From Polytrichum commune (Eukaryota; Streptophyta; Polytrichopsida; Polytrichales; Polytrichaceae), in assembly GCA_950295325.1 (NCBI GenBank), contig OX485807.1, positions 12,675,001-12,739,000 of the forward strand: a stretch of 64,000 bases of DNA, read 5' to 3'. The first letter of the stretch is position 1, and the number at the start of each line of letters is the position of its first letter. The position numbers and the translations under genes were made by a program. The notes under the pieces were generated by a model, which saw only the letters and a list, made by a program, of their open reading frames with translations, had not been told where the DNA came from and made no database searches. Shown piece after piece: positions 38,110 through 50,880 of the stretch.

Positions 38110-38330
38110 GAATAATAGTAAATTTTTTAATTTTTAAAAATGCGGGGATATGAGGATGTATGTGGGCCGTAAAATGTGGCTGTAGAAGGCCTCGGCCCTC
38201 GTTTCCCCAAAACGGGGTCGAGCACTGCCGCAGGGGCTTCGGGAATTGTTTCTAGCGTGCGCATGAGTTTCGAACCCGCACCATATTCAATCAAAATTCC
38301 ACTAGTCTAACCAATTAATCACTAATGCCT
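38110..38330 (-). mobile_element. tRNA-derived SINE, family 1
   Basis: Read on the minus strand, it starts near 38,329 with a tRNA-like head. An A-box-like TAGTGATTAATTGG is followed by a B box GGGTTCGAAACTC at 38,277-38,265, about 53 nt from the start, the normal tRNA spacing. The GC-rich body then runs to an A/T-rich tail near 38,110-38,150. No tRNA acceptor-stem fold follows, so it is not a tRNA gene. A target duplication was not found. Confidence 0.55.
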
Positions 38331-38339
38331 TACACCTAC

Positions 38340-39380
38340 TTCGTTCAATATGGATTAGGAAATATATATTATGTGGTTACATTGTAAACACTTTATGCAA
38401 TAAGGAAGATTATATGCACAAAAAAATATTGTAAACACATATTGACATTTTTTACAAAATACGTCATTTTTATAGATACAAACTACTGTTATGTTTCATG
38501 TATATTTTTACAGTCTATTATTCTCATCTACAAGTATAAACACTTGGATTAAATTATAGATTCGTTTGGTAGTTGCAGTCAAAGGTTTTAATCGATCATG
38601 GTTGTCCTGTAGCAAATAAATATAAAGCATTGTCAAATAATATAGTTTTGATAAGAAGGCAAATGAAGTTTTTGAATCACACAAAGTGCAAGAATGTAAA
38701 TGGTTTTAGAAAATAAACAAATGGCATGGAATTAAAGCGAATGTACATAATCATATTTCAAGAAGTACAACAGAATCATTTTTGGAAGATATTATTCCAT
38801 GTACATCCATATTCTGTCAAATAACATCAATTGATACACAAATAACATGTGTATCACAAGACAAAAATAGAATAAAATAAATCAAGAAAATATCAAAATT
38901 TTATTTGAACATGTTGTTGGAAATTCCGAAGCTCTTCTTGCATTATTCCAAAAATCTATTAATTTCCTCAACAACATAGACAAAAAAACAAATTATTGCT
39001 CTCTTAGATAAAGTTTAGTTAATGCTCTACTATATCATTGTCACTATTGCTATATGTATCTAGTATACCAGATTTATTATGTATTTTGTATTGCCACAGA
39101 CTTTCTGTCAGTAGATTATATATAATTGTGGCTTCTCTTAGAAGAAAATTTACCTTCTTTTTTTCTCAATAAAAATAAATTTATTTCTACATCATTATCT
39201 CGTCTGGAATTAGGGCATCATCCATGGCCAAATATATATATATTTATATTTATATTTATATTTATATTTATATTTATAATATTTAAAAAATCGCGTCAAC
39301 AAGCCCCACTATTTCTCTCCGCAATTCACTTCATTTTTATAATTCTCTTCCAGTAACTCTTGTAACTAGTTTGTTTTTCA
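38340..39380. other. AT-rich gene-free stretch
   Basis: It is very AT-rich. A (TATATT)n microsatellite lies at about 39,233-39,280. I see no gene. Confidence 0.45.
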
Positions 39381-39389
39381 GTTTCTACA

Positions 39390-40483
39390 ATTCAGTCAAC
39401 TTTAACGCCTTTTTGTTTATAATACATAAATTGTGCAATACTATACAGGTAGCTACAAAATGTAACATACTCCTCAAGGGTGCCTCCGATCGCTTCATTA
39501 TCAACCTCCACTTATCCTACAGTAAAGCAAATGCCCTTTGTATATACATTCTAGTTGAAGACTGGATGAAATTCTAGGTTGCTTCATTTTCGGACAATGC
39601 AGTATTTCCACCCTTAAACGGACAATACATCCATGACCTCACCAGATACGCAGCGTCTTTGACAAGTTTGTATGGCTAGAATTTCCCTTCTATACATGCT
39701 TGTCCGATTTTCGGCACCTGAAATACAACCCAATTGTATAGACTTCATGTCCAACCGAATTCATAATTCCATAACATACAATATGGTCCAACAATCCGTT
39801 GTAAAATTATTGAGTGGAATGATTTCTTACAGTAATAGTCTTTTCCGCCAACTACTGGAGTTAAAACAAGAATATGCAAACTGTTTATTGCCCTTATAAT
39901 GTACGGCATACCATGCAATTTTTCAAACCTTGTAGCTAAAACCCTAAACTGGGATTCATCCAGAGTTTATACAAAAACTAGCTACAAATTCTTCCTAACA
40001 ATCCTACAAAATTTCCTCATTATTTTTTATAATGTGCTTTTACGAACTTCATACAAGTCTCTTATATTTTGCAGTCTATTGTCGCTACCTAACCTCTGCA
40101 AATGACATTGCTATCCTCTCTTGTACCAGTATAGTAACTTTAAAATGAGGTTTTTTTTTCTTCAAATACAGGCCCAACCTCTCACACAAAAATCTAAAAG
40201 TATTATATTTCACTTGAGTTTGCTTCCTAAACTCTCTCTCTCTCTTCGTCCACAATTCCAACAACAATCGTTCTACAAATCCGGACATCCGTTCTTGACT
40301 CCATATGCTTCTCTCCCGATGCCCCATACTCTCATAAACCAAGCTCAAAATTGCAACATTCTCCCACTCTCCTTGCAAAAGCAATGCTCGAATGTCCACA
40401 ACATGCTTCACAAGCATGTACAAAAACATGTATAATCCTAAAAGCAAAACAAGGCTCCTCCTCCTCTCCTTCATTGCAACCAT
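39390..40483 (-). pseudogene. PIF/Harbinger transposase pseudogene
   Basis: On the minus strand the N-terminal part is open for 132 codons from an ATG at 40,483. It ends with TFRFLCERLGLYLKKKKPHF and VQERIAMSF, typical of HARBI1-like nucleases. A one-base shift near 40,100 follows. The rest continues in one frame: FEKLHGMPYIIRAINSLH, DYYCKKSFHSIILQ, KDAAYLVRSWMYCPFKGG, NFIQSSTRM and FVATCIVLHNLCI, interrupted by seven in-frame stops. The DDE sites are damaged: the first Asp, normally in A-I-D-G, is Asn; the second is kept (KDAAY); the third Glu position before R-A-F is Gln. The product is dead. I did not find terminal inverted repeats or the companion Myb-like gene. Confidence 0.88.
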
Positions 40484-40489
40484 GCTTGC

Positions 40490-41285
40490 TAAAATTCAAA
40501 GTGAAAATAAGCAAAAACAAGAAGTGAGGTCAAGACAAGACTATTGAAGCCAAGAGAATGGTCAGCATTGACTTTTTTTTTTAAACTACATTTTTGTGCA
40601 TATATTAAAAAAATCAACACCTTCACTTTTTGGTCCACATTCGGTTTACACCTAGTGAAGGACTCAAGGCTCTCAAAACAAAACAAAAATGTTAAAGTCG
40701 GACCATTGACAAAGGCCATCTTCCATGGTTCGACTTCATAGTCCATAGTGTTAATTTCCAAAGCAAAATATGTTATTTCATTTTTGAGACCAATACCTAA
40801 AGTTTTGGAAATTTGTGATCTCAAATGGTTGCACAAAAATTTGGCCACAAGAACACATTCTAGAACAGTTTGTAGTAACTTTGACAACTGGCATCCTAAA
40901 TCAGAGGTTCAATCGACGGTTTCTATAAGTAGGGGGCTCTCACTTGATACAAGTTTTGCAATCATTGTCCAAGTTTTCAAAACTTGTCCAAACTTGTTTC
41001 AAAACTATTCAGCCATTCAATATAATTTTCTAAATGTACCTCAAGGAGACGCTTACAACCAATTAGTGGAGGGTCTGAATGGAAACCAACCGCATTGCAA
41101 AGCTTCGATCAATTCGCATTGAATTGTGGATCTGGACTCAAAATAACAAAGTGAGATTCCTCTCCCCAATCACTTCTCATACTAACACGTGAACTTTTTC
41201 TGAATTTGTATTGATACTAGAGGGCCCATTTCTGCTCCCAACTGACACCCTGTGCAAGAGCTCAGCTATGATCCAGTGTATGTTT
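40490..41285. other. Stretch without a supported gene
   Basis: The minus strand is open from 40,887 to 40,489 (reading ...EPWKMAFVNGPTLTF...), but I recognise nothing in it and it lacks codon-level support. It may be more of the Harbinger element or of another repeat. The right part is the 3' region of the DUF760 gene. Confidence 0.3.
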
Positions 41286-41289
41286 TCTT

Positions 41290-41400
41290 AACAACTCCTA
41301 TCTAATGATCTCTTCTTTGTGTACATCCAATTTCAAAATAATCGACTGTGTGTTCAACAGCTCCAAAATCTAATCCCAAAATTTAAGACTGTAAAGACAC
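41290..41400 (+). repeat. Repeat shared with 32,620-32,735, in the DUF760 3' region
   Basis: It lies directly downstream of the DUF760 stop codon (gene on the minus strand), so it is probably part of the 3'UTR. It shares CCTATCTAAT, TGTACATCCA and CTAATCCCAAAA with the copy 8.7 kb to the left. Confidence 0.55.
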
Positions 41401-44400
41401 TATATATTCTCTCCAGGTGGCAACTCAGCAAGCTTGGCTGGCATCCCAAGAACACGTTCCATGTCATATCGAACTTCAATATTTCGGATGCTGTATCCCA
41501 CCACCATCAGCCAATACAGTATCCTTGCCAACTCGGCAGCAGTTGTCTGTGTTGCAGCCCGCTGCAACACCCAATAGCAATTGTTACTGGTGCATCCACA
41601 TCTTAAGAGAACAAACCATCAAACTAACATCAAGACCTTGGAGATGTTTCTGCCTCACATATCTTTGCATTTGCATCTATACCTTAGGGTCACTCAAAGG
41701 GCCATGACCATGAACTTTTGAGGGCCCTGGAAACTCATGCCAAGGGAAGGGTGTACCATGGAATATTGAAAATAGATGTTTTTGGCCACAGGCCTTCAAG
41801 TTTCGTGTATATGGAACTCTCAACAAAACTTTCATTACCATCCTAGTCATCTCATCCTAGTCAACACAATAACCTAAATCAAGGGTTGTGAGATTTTGAA
41901 AAGATATGGTCTTCCGGTTCTGTACTAGGCCCACCTCTATGAGGCAAAACTAACACAAGACCATGATACATTATCCATTGGATGCCATGTAGCACTCCAA
42001 GTAGGTTTTTCAACCATTTGAACTTCATTGGTCAGTTAGGCCCACAGCACTTTCCACCAATGAATAAATTTAGATTTCAAAAATCATGGGCCCTCAAGCT
42101 CTAGTGTAAAGAGCTCTTTATTAGCACAAAGCCTGTCAAATATAATGTATGGAAATCATAGCACTATTGCTCAGTAAGGGACAGTAGGAATGGGGCATCA
42201 GGAACAAACAAAAAATGACAGCCTCAACATTTCAACCTCAAGAATATTATTTCAGTCTTATGATGAATATAAGACAACATTGAGCTCAATTTTATGTAGT
42301 GAAGGGAGCATTTTGACTACAAAACCTGAACAATTTGGTCAAGGAGCAGTAAAAAGCGAAATATAGTGCCACACCTTAATTTGAGTAGGATCAGCCACTC
42401 CAATGAGGCGTGCTACAAAGGTATTCATAGCTTCCAAGGCATCTTCTCCAGCACTTGTTGTCAGTTCCTGTTAACTCAAACCATAATGTCACCAGTGATT
42501 AAAAAAACATTGAATAAGAACTACTTACACTGTCTTGTTTGTGGCTGCCAAATCCACAGTGATGTAGACAAGTCAAACTGGGAGGTGTGTATTAACAATA
42601 GGTATAGAATAGAGATTTAAAGGAAAATAATGGTCATCATATAGCACTCCACAGATTTCTGTATCAGGAGCCTGTTGAGTCACCTGAATATTCTGGGGTT
42701 GTAATGACTTTAAGTACTCCAGGAGGTCATTTTTGCCCTGCCCTCTCCGTTCAAGCTGCTTCCTCAACTCCTCCACTTCTGCTTCAAGCAGCTCTATGTA
42801 CTCAACAGCATCAACCCGTTCTGGACCTTCATTGTCACGCCATCTCACGACTTCACCACTCACTCTAGTCTTTTGAGTTCCAGGAGCGTATCTTGAGTCC
42901 GACTGCACAAATATGAAACCTCAGAGGCATCAGATAAGAATTTATCAGTGCAAAGCTCTTCATATTGAGAGTTCTATGCAACAATATTTGCCCAGATTTA
43001 AGCACCACGTAATTGCAGAGAACGTCCTAGACCACTAAAAAATCTGCTGGATGTCCTACTTACAGTAACATTGCTCGAAACAGCCTCAGGCAGTGCTGCC
43101 TGTGCCAAGCTCTGTTGCAATTCCATACGGTATTGAGCATTTCTGAACATGTAACCTGTCATCATTACACTATACATAAGCTGCGCCAGATTTTCAGCTA
43201 CCTGCAATTCCAAAACCCAACAAGAATGTTAACAAGTTGCTACCCTCTTATAACTCTTATAAGATCATCTATAAATTAATGAATTATGCAAATTGAGATG
43301 GTGCAAGTCAATAAAGTAGACATCCCAACCTACACATATGATGAAGAAAATTAATATAGAAATGTAGTTTTGTGGGTTTAAGTGGCTGTTAACTAAGTAG
43401 GTTACTAATGTAGCTCAAACATCTAATGAGTGGCAGCTACGCCCACCTCTAATATGCTGCACATGATACTAGCACCTCTGAGACCCACATTTATTTAAGC
43501 ATGTTGTTATTTGAGTTTTATAGGTCTCCCACTCCATCACCTTGGCATTGCAACCAAACAACACATCTATTACATCCATTGGTTTGACAATTCACGGGTA
43601 AAGAATTTACAAACTCTACATAATAGCAAATAAGAAGACGACATATGGTGAGGACATAGGGTGCGCTTAACTGTAGAGACATGAATGTCAAAAAATTGTG
43701 GTGGAAGAGTGCCCAGCATGTTGGTTACAGTTTGCCGCATCGCATCCACTACCTGCAGAATTCTGGTCCATAAGTTCCAAATACGGTTATATAAACTCCA
43801 TCTAACTACAACATTGACGACCTGCTTCCATTTATACCCAGCAGTTGCAAAGGAAGGTCATTTTCACTCTACTACTCTACTGGCTACCTCAGGCCATCCA
43901 TGGATGTTGCACAGTTCAGAGAGCACACATAAAATGTACTAAAGCTCGACTTGAGAGCTAGTGCATGCAAATTTTGGTATTTTGATGCTTGAATTTGCCA
44001 AACCTGCATTCAAAGCACAGACTATCGAGAGCTCAACCAATCCCAAAGCTCTGGACAGTTTAATCAAGTGCAAAGTGGCCATGCTCAAAGTGAGATATCA
44101 GATTCTCTTCCATGCCAAAAGTTGGTTGTTTGGGTGCAACTTCGTCAAATTTGTGCACTGTGAGACATTGAGTTAGATTGCAAATTCATTTCTCTACTAT
44201 AGTGTCTGAGAGTCACAAATCCAAGTTTATAGTGCCAATTATTCAAGAAAAAGTCCCATGAATTGAGGGCTCAAAATCTCAACATTCATTCGCTACTTCC
44301 ATGGGGTAGCTTAGAGTATCAAACAAGAAAGAGCTTGCTAGAGAATGTGTCATGGGTAAATGTTCTATTTGGAATCCATCTATGAATCACAAGCCCTGTA

Positions 44401-45804
44401 AAAAGTCCAAGCTCTCCAGTTGTAAACTTAATTGGACAGTGGACTTGACATGCATGAGAAGGCTTCCCTTTTTTATGTTCTCAATGTTCAAGTTTCCAAC
44501 CTCTCTACAAGCTCTCAATCTTCAAGCTCTCGACCTCTCTAGTGTAGTGAGAGCCTCACAACAAACTATATTTTTCAGAGCATGCAGAAGGCGCTAACAT
44601 ACAGGGTAGAAGCCACAATTCAGCTCATGTGTTCAAAAACTCACTTTAGTGTTTCATCTTAGGTGCTCAACTCTGAGAATCCAAACTGGATCGAGAATTC
44701 CAAGAGCCAAAATCTCCTACTTGATGTAGTCCTAGGCACAGGGATTTGAGAATTTTGAGTGACAGAGGTTGAGATTGTGTCCACGTGATTTCGGTGGAGG
44801 TTTGAGAAATGGGAAAATGGTTGGCATGAACCTTTGTATTCTCTTAAGACTGCGGTGCCCAAAGCGAAACCTTCAAACATATACTTTGGCATAAGGACTC
44901 AAAAGACCCAGAATATGGAGCAAGAGCCAACCTGACTGGGAGCTTTCTGGACAAAGCGCTCCATATAATCAGGCTGCACATTCTTGACGTACTCCAGCAG
45001 CATATCTCTTCGGCTCTTGAACTGTAACAGCCACGCTCAAATTCTCAACACTTTGAGGTACAACTCCCCATTCACCGCAATTTCCAATGCCCGGCGTACC
45101 CCTTCCCCTACCTTCTAGCATGAGAAATTACATTCAACCATAGAGAATCCAATTTCTCAGCTCCAAACGGTCAAAGTTGAGATTCCCTCAGTCATTGGCT
45201 CTGTAGGGGGGTAGGGGCATCAATTCAATTTCTACTGCAGCTCATTCAAGATAATCAACACTACCTATTCAAACATCAAATTGCATTTCACACAACACGT
45301 AACCAAAAGGCTCTCAAATGACAGTCGTGTGTAGCACACTTTGCTAGTGAGGATTTCGTATTAGATAAACATGTGTGCTTGAAGTGGTACAAAACCATGA
45401 GATTCGAGATTTAGCACTTCCCATCTCCAGTGACCAGAGGAAGAAGATGTGAGACTCACGTTACTATCCACCGTTCCGGCAGCTCCTCCAGCGCCAGGAG
45501 TAACAACTTCATCATCGGAGCTCGCTGCACCGTCACTGCTGCTGCTCCCATTGTCGTCCACGGCACATGTCACCACATATCCTCTCCTCCCCGCCACGTA
45601 TACTCTCTTCTTCGCAGCCCACGGCCTACCGTGCCCTCTCAGCTGCTGCGAATTGCATATGGTGAGCTTCACCTGCGGCAGGGCTAGGGTTTTCCCCTGC
45701 AACCCTAAACCCCCATTCTTGGAGCACAAAACCTGGGCCCGGTGCTCCGCGGCACCAGGCAAGTGGAGGCTCTGCGAGAGAGCCAGTGTTGTAGAAAGCG
45801 CCAT
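41400..45804 (-). CDS. Chloroplast DUF760 protein, UV-B-induced At3g17800-like (375 aa)
   Basis: Seven exons on the minus strand: 45,804-45,460; 45,021-44,932; 43,752-43,672; 43,201-43,064; 42,902-42,684; 42,467-42,375; 41,561-41,400. All junctions are GT/AG and phase 0, giving one continuous frame. The ATG at 45,804 is the first in frame. Residues ~1-80 are Ser/Ala/Arg rich and low in acid, as in a plastid transit peptide. An acidic Ser/Gly linker follows. The two DUF760 repeats are LLEYVKNVQPDYMERFV...VAENLAQLMYSVMMTGYMFRN and LLEYLKSLQPQN...LARILYWLMVVGYSIRNIEVRYDMERVLG, joined by a charged coiled-coil segment (EYIELLEAEVEELRKQLERR). Arabidopsis relatives include At3g17800, named for UV-B induction; the biochemical role is unknown. 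Slightly shorter than the ~420-aa relatives. No damage seen. Confidence 0.93.
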
Positions 45805-46240
45805 GGAATTGCACCAATCCACCCTATCCACCACACCGCAGCTCAAAATCTAAATGCAAGGGCCACAACAACAGCAAAACCTCGAAACTGACCAGATAAT
45901 CACACAAATTCTCAAGAAGAATGCCGAGATTTCAAACACCAATTTCGGAGTCCCGGTCAAAGTTCCGAAATTGTGTATCCGATTCTGGTCGACGAACTGG
46001 CGACCGCGAGGTAATCTACTTGCGCATGCTGTGAAGAACTTTTTAGGGTTTCGTGTCTCCTTGAGGAAGGAGAGGGAGGAGTGTGTGGATATGGCAATGC
46101 CTCGTCTATCAACACACATTGCGAAAAGCCAAAGCTTCTCCACAAGACAAGACACGGGCACACATGGCATGGTGAGCGAGGAAGACACGTGGCATGTATA
46201 TATTGCATATAACCCTATGGATCCTACGTGGCAGCTGAAG
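45805..46240 (-). promoter_or_regulatory. Putative promoter of the DUF760 gene with G-box and TATA-like elements
   Basis: Upstream of the start codon (gene on minus) lie a TATA-like TATATATT at 46,197-46,204, a G-box CACGTGGC at 46,186-46,193 and a second ACGT core TACGTGGC at 46,225-46,232. G-boxes bind bZIP and bHLH factors such as HY5 and PIFs in light responses, which would suit a UV-B-induced gene family. The link is inference. The distance implies a 5'UTR of roughly 350-400 bp or an unseen intron. Confidence 0.35.
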
Positions 46241-46389
46241 GAATCCGGATTGAGTTCGGTTGGAGCTTGCCATTCCAATGAGTACTTACTAAAAGGGTGG
46301 GGGGTACACGGGTCCAATACCGAAGAAACTCCAAAATCAAACAATCTTATTGGTCAAGAGCAAAATTTGGACCCAAGGAGATTATATTA

Positions 46390-48340
46390 GGGTATAAAAT
46401 ATGAAGTGGCATTAATGTGGCACCATTTTCCTACCAAATTTTGGCAGTCCCGACTCAAGATAATATAATTATAGTTTAGGAAACCTATCTCAAATTTGGG
46501 TCCAATCTTGAGTATGAAAAAAGGTGCATTCAAGGGATGTTTCGGACCCCCAATTTCTTGGACTTGGACCCGACCCTAGTGCATAAACCCACCCTAACAA
46601 TATGTGGTGGTCTTATTGTGGGCACTTGCAAGTTTACCTACATTGTTGATATTTGGATGGGATCGGGGATCGTCTCCTCCGCTTAGCGACTATGATGAAT
46701 CACATGGATTGTGATTTCAAGTTTCGTTAGATTTGGAATCAACATGCAAAAGTTACAGGAAGTCAAACTAATATATGCTTTTCCTTTCAATCACCGCATA
46801 GGAATTCCCAATTTTGTCTATGTTTTGAGCACTTATTAAAATCTTATCATAACAATATAACATTTTTCAACCATGTGGTTCGGTTTCATGACCCTAGAAT
46901 ATGTCAGTATATTATGTGGGGCCCCCAAAGAAAGTAAGAATATTCATTTACTAAGGACATTGACAATGGTTTTTATAATTAACACGTTTAGGACATGCAT
47001 GGCAAGCTCTAATACTACACCTTGATGTAGGGTATGTGGATGTTTTCTCGGTTTAACTTTGATGTTCTCGGAGAAGAGAAGAAAGATTGACTTTAGTGGG
47101 ATCTGCGTGATTAAAATGTCCATTCGACCCACCCTTGGTATTATGCCCACTTGACATAATATCAGTGGATTACTAACCCCTCGCGGGGTGGGCATTATAA
47201 TAACCAGATAACCAAAGTAACCACGGGAACTTAGTGTTTGGGTGTTCTTTCTATTGGTAGGGTTAGTGTGGTTGTGGTGTTGTAGGGGTACACGGCCACT
47301 TTTCTTCGTGAGGTAGCCGCTGAGTCATGGGATTTCTCAGTGGTTCATTGTATGTGGGGGTTAGTATCACATGTTTAGTGGTTCAGGTTTGATTCTTGAT
47401 GGCCATGTACGAGCATTGTATTGTGATGTAAGTGACTTGGAATATGCTATGTGAATTATTTGGCAAGAAAATTGTATTCTATGGCCACCAGTGTTGGCAT
47501 TTTTTTTGTAATCCTAATTACTTATTGGATGGTGGGTATTGGGGGTTGCTATGGTAGTTGTGTGTCTATTGGTAGTTGATGTTCTCAAACTTCTACCTTC
47601 TACTAATTTAATGGATGCAATGGAAACCATGTCACATGAGCAAATCTTGGACGAAGCATCAACAAACCCTGGATCAAAATTCAGACCTCTCCTTCTTTAG
47701 TGATGATTATTGGAAATACATGTTTGTTGAATGTTTTGTTAGTCTAAGATGAAAACTTAGACCCTCCCAATTGTGTTCACTATTAAATGTGAGATAATCA
47801 ATAAAATATGGGAAACACACTCCACTCTCTTATAAACATGTGTCCTTTATGGTGTTTGTTCTTTGATCTTCACCAAATCATGCACCAATCAAATATAGGA
47901 GTTCGATTAAGGAAAGTAATTGAAGAACATCCCCAAGCCTTAAAGATGGTAAGGGGGTGAAGTGCTTTGTTAAAGATTTTCAAACTTGTACATTCATCAT
48001 ATCATAAACGAACACATGGAGATAGTAGAGTCACATGTAAGGTCTCTGAAAGAGGGACGAACCTGTGGGTTTGATCCTTCATTGATTAAAGTAGCTATTC
48101 ATAGTCTGGTAGCTCATCGTATATCGAAACTTGTTTTCAGAGGCGGGTGAAAATTTTGGGACCTTCTTTTTCCACCTCTCAAGTCTCGATATAATTTTAG
48201 GATTTATAACAAGATATGCGTTTGGCACCCACTATCATGAATCCTAGGTTGGCCCATATCATACTAGCTTGGCCTACCCATCCTAGTAGAACAAGCTGAA
48301 AAACCGATTTTCAATAGCCCGACACCACTCTTTGTGTATG
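46390..48340. other. Gene-free stretch
   Basis: I see no supported gene. A 50-bp word series at 47,101-47,150 (ATTCGACCCACCCTTGGTAT and flanks) recurs at 52,631-52,680. Confidence 0.4.
47101..47150 (+). repeat. Short dispersed repeat, copy 1
   Basis: TCTGCGTGATTAAAATG then TTCGACCCACCCTTGGTAT matches 52,631-52,680 at about 80-85 percent by eye. In the other copy the block follows a (GA)26 tract; here a purine-rich stretch (GAGAAGAGAAGAAAG) stands in the same place, so the two share a longer ancestor. Confidence 0.6.
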
Positions 48341-48347
48341 GTTATTT

Positions 48348-48727
48348 GAGTATTAAGAAAACTTGGATAACTTTGTGTCAATCCTCATAAACTCAAGGGT
48401 TGGGTCTAAACCCATAGTTTCATCTCCTTTACTTCACAAATTGAGTATTAAGAAAACTTGGATGACTTTGTGTCGATCCTCATAAACTCAGGGGTTGTGT
48501 CTAAACCCATAGTTTCATCTCCTTTAATTCACAAATTGAGTATTAAGAAAACTTGGATGACTTTGTGTCGATCCTCATAAACTCAGGGGTTGGGTCTAAA
48601 CCCATAGTTTCATCTCCTTTACTTCACAAATTGAGTATTAAAAAAACTTGGATGACTTTGTGTCAATCCTCATAAACTCAAGGGTTGGGTCTAAACCCAT
48701 AGTTTCATCTCCTTTACTTCACAAATA
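48348..48727 (+). repeat. 95-bp minisatellite, four exact-length units
   Basis: Units start at 48,348, 48,443, 48,538 and 48,633, each 95 bp and beginning GAGTATTAAGAAAACTTGG. They differ at only a few positions. Units 2 and 3 share CGATCC and CAGGGG, while 1 and 4 share CAATCC and CAAGGG, which fits growth by unequal exchange from two variants. No dyad symmetry is seen and units abut without spacers, so this is not a CRISPR array. Confidence 0.95.
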
Positions 48728-48729
48728 AC

Positions 48730-50870
48730 TCTAGTGTATCGTAATCACACACAACTTTTGCACCAAAGAGATAGTGTTTGTGAAACGGGTCATATTCAAC
48801 CCCAATGGCACGAAGGTGGAGTAGTTCCTCATTATAGTTGTACAAGATCTAGGCCTTCATAGGTTTTCCCATTTAGACGTAGACACTCGAAGAGTCTTTC
48901 ATGATGCTTGATGGGCTCGAGCCTCCGCCATAATTGGACTTCATATTTGCACCCGTCTCTCCCGCCCGAGCCGTACCAAGCAAATGTTGTCATTGACCAT
49001 CATTGATACCAACTTACAATAAATCCACGAAGCAAATTTTGATAAATATAAATGTACGTAGTTATCACGTCCCCCTTGCCAATGAGCCTTAAAATTTGAT
49101 GACATGCAATATGAACATGTTAAGCACACATAGTTAAGTTTTGCACGTAATAACTTGGAGATAGAGATATGATGCCAACCAAAGAGACATTTCATTCTTG
49201 GCATATTTTGACCTCGTACGTGAATTCATATGTATACTTAATATAATGTCTAGCACGTGGTTTCCCAACAACCACCAATACCGTCCATAACAAGATGATT
49301 GCGTTCATTTAAAAGACACCTATTCCCTCCATCATCTCAAGAGAGCAGAGGAGTAAAGTTGTGAATATTCCATGAGAAAACGTCACATTGCTATAGATTA
49401 CAAACTCTTATTTAAAGCTCAAGTTGAAACATATAAAAGTCGTAGGAAAATTAAGGGTACCTAGAATTCAAATTGAATATATAACAGATGTTTTGTAGCC
49501 AAATTCATCAAATATGCGTAATATCCCCCATTAATATGTACATTACTTCATATCCCGTTTGAAAATGTCCCTTTATTACATGTTGTTCATATCTCTACAA
49601 GGGAGTGACCCCCAACCCCTTCCTTGCACACCATGTTTTGTTCTAATAAAGTTGTTCTTGAACATCCATCCTTTAAACGGGAGATAATCAACTTAAGCTT
49701 AGGGAGTGAGAAGAAGGGCAAAGGAGAAAGAAAGAAAGAAAGGGGAACCACAAAATATTAATGAATTGATTAAAAGTTTAAAATTGTGTTGTGTGTGAAT
49801 CGATTTCCTCACTTCCCATGTATTATTGTAGTTTAAAGGAACATTCTTTGATGTGACAAGTCCTTTGCAACTAATATTGTCCATTGTGGTTCAATTTCTT
49901 TGAATACGTTGTCTACACAACGCCATCAAAATAGTATATGTCTTTAATCGGACGACACTCATAAGTCATTAATGAAGAAACTATGTAATTTTATTCTGTG
50001 TGAACCCATACCCATAGGTTGATAGCAAGTTGGGTATGCTTTTCTTAATGATCAATTCGTTTTGAAAGAAAGAAAAAGGCATAGACGGTTTGTGAATTCA
50101 CTTATGAAAAATTTGACAAATGTGTACATGTATATTTTTTTCATTTAGGCATATAGCGTATCCTACGTATAGATTCATGTATTGTAACCTAATTTTCATT
50201 CATTCATTGCGGCTAAGTATACGATGTTAGCCTCGAGGGTTTAGGATAAGTTGTCTTAGTGTGTTAATTAGGGTTGTGAACATTGTTTTACATCCTTTTA
50301 TGCTCACGCTCGGTAGTGGTTGTGTGAGAATTTACAAGCATGGCCAAGAGCCAAAGGCAAATCAATCATATGTTCCATCCCATTGACAATGATGATAAAC
50401 TATTGAGCATTGCAAGTTATATCGAGATTCTGAGTGCCCAAGTTGAGATAGATTGCCTTGGGAAGATTGGAGAATGTCCTAAAATCTACGCATTTTGATT
50501 ATTTTATTTTGTTTTGTTTTTTCATTTAGGCCATCTAGGCTAATAATTTGCAAAATAATTAGGCTACAATATTGTCCCTCTGCTTCAATCACTCTAGAAG
50601 ACTCGAGATTTGATGCCACTTCTAAAATTTTGCCCATTTGCACATTTGGTCCATTGTTATTTGTGAGTTATAGATTGTCCAACTTGGTTGTTGCAACAAA
50701 GTCAGTCAGTCACAAAGGATAGGCTTGGTGGGTACAATAGTTTTTGTACATGTAGCACATGGGTGTACAAAAGGAGTATTGATTATGATTGTAGTTTACA
50801 AAATATACATACAATTAGTTTTTTTCTTTTTTTCTCTTGGAAATGTTGATATATCATGGCACACTAATAT
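48730..50870. other. Gene-free stretch with one short open frame
   Basis: AT-rich intergenic DNA. A short plus-strand frame at 50,340-50,498 starts with ATG (MAKSQRQINHMFHPIDNDDK...) and runs 52 codons. It looks mildly protein-like (LLSIASYIEILSAQVEI) but has no recognised family and no visible partner exon, so I do not call it a gene. Confidence 0.35.
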
Positions 50871-50880
50871 GCATTATGGT

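Noticed and set aside
45854-46390. 178-codon plus-strand open frame upstream of the DUF760 gene
   Set aside because: It overlaps the probable promoter and 5'UTR of the DUF760 gene, has no recognised domain, and the opposite strand is equally open there.
48348-48727. Could the regular 95-bp repeats be a CRISPR array?
   Set aside because: Units abut without unique spacers, and the genome is eukaryotic; it is a minisatellite.
50340-50498. 52-codon ATG frame MAKSQRQINHMFHPIDNDDK...
   Set aside because: Too short without transcript or homology support; no partner exon found.
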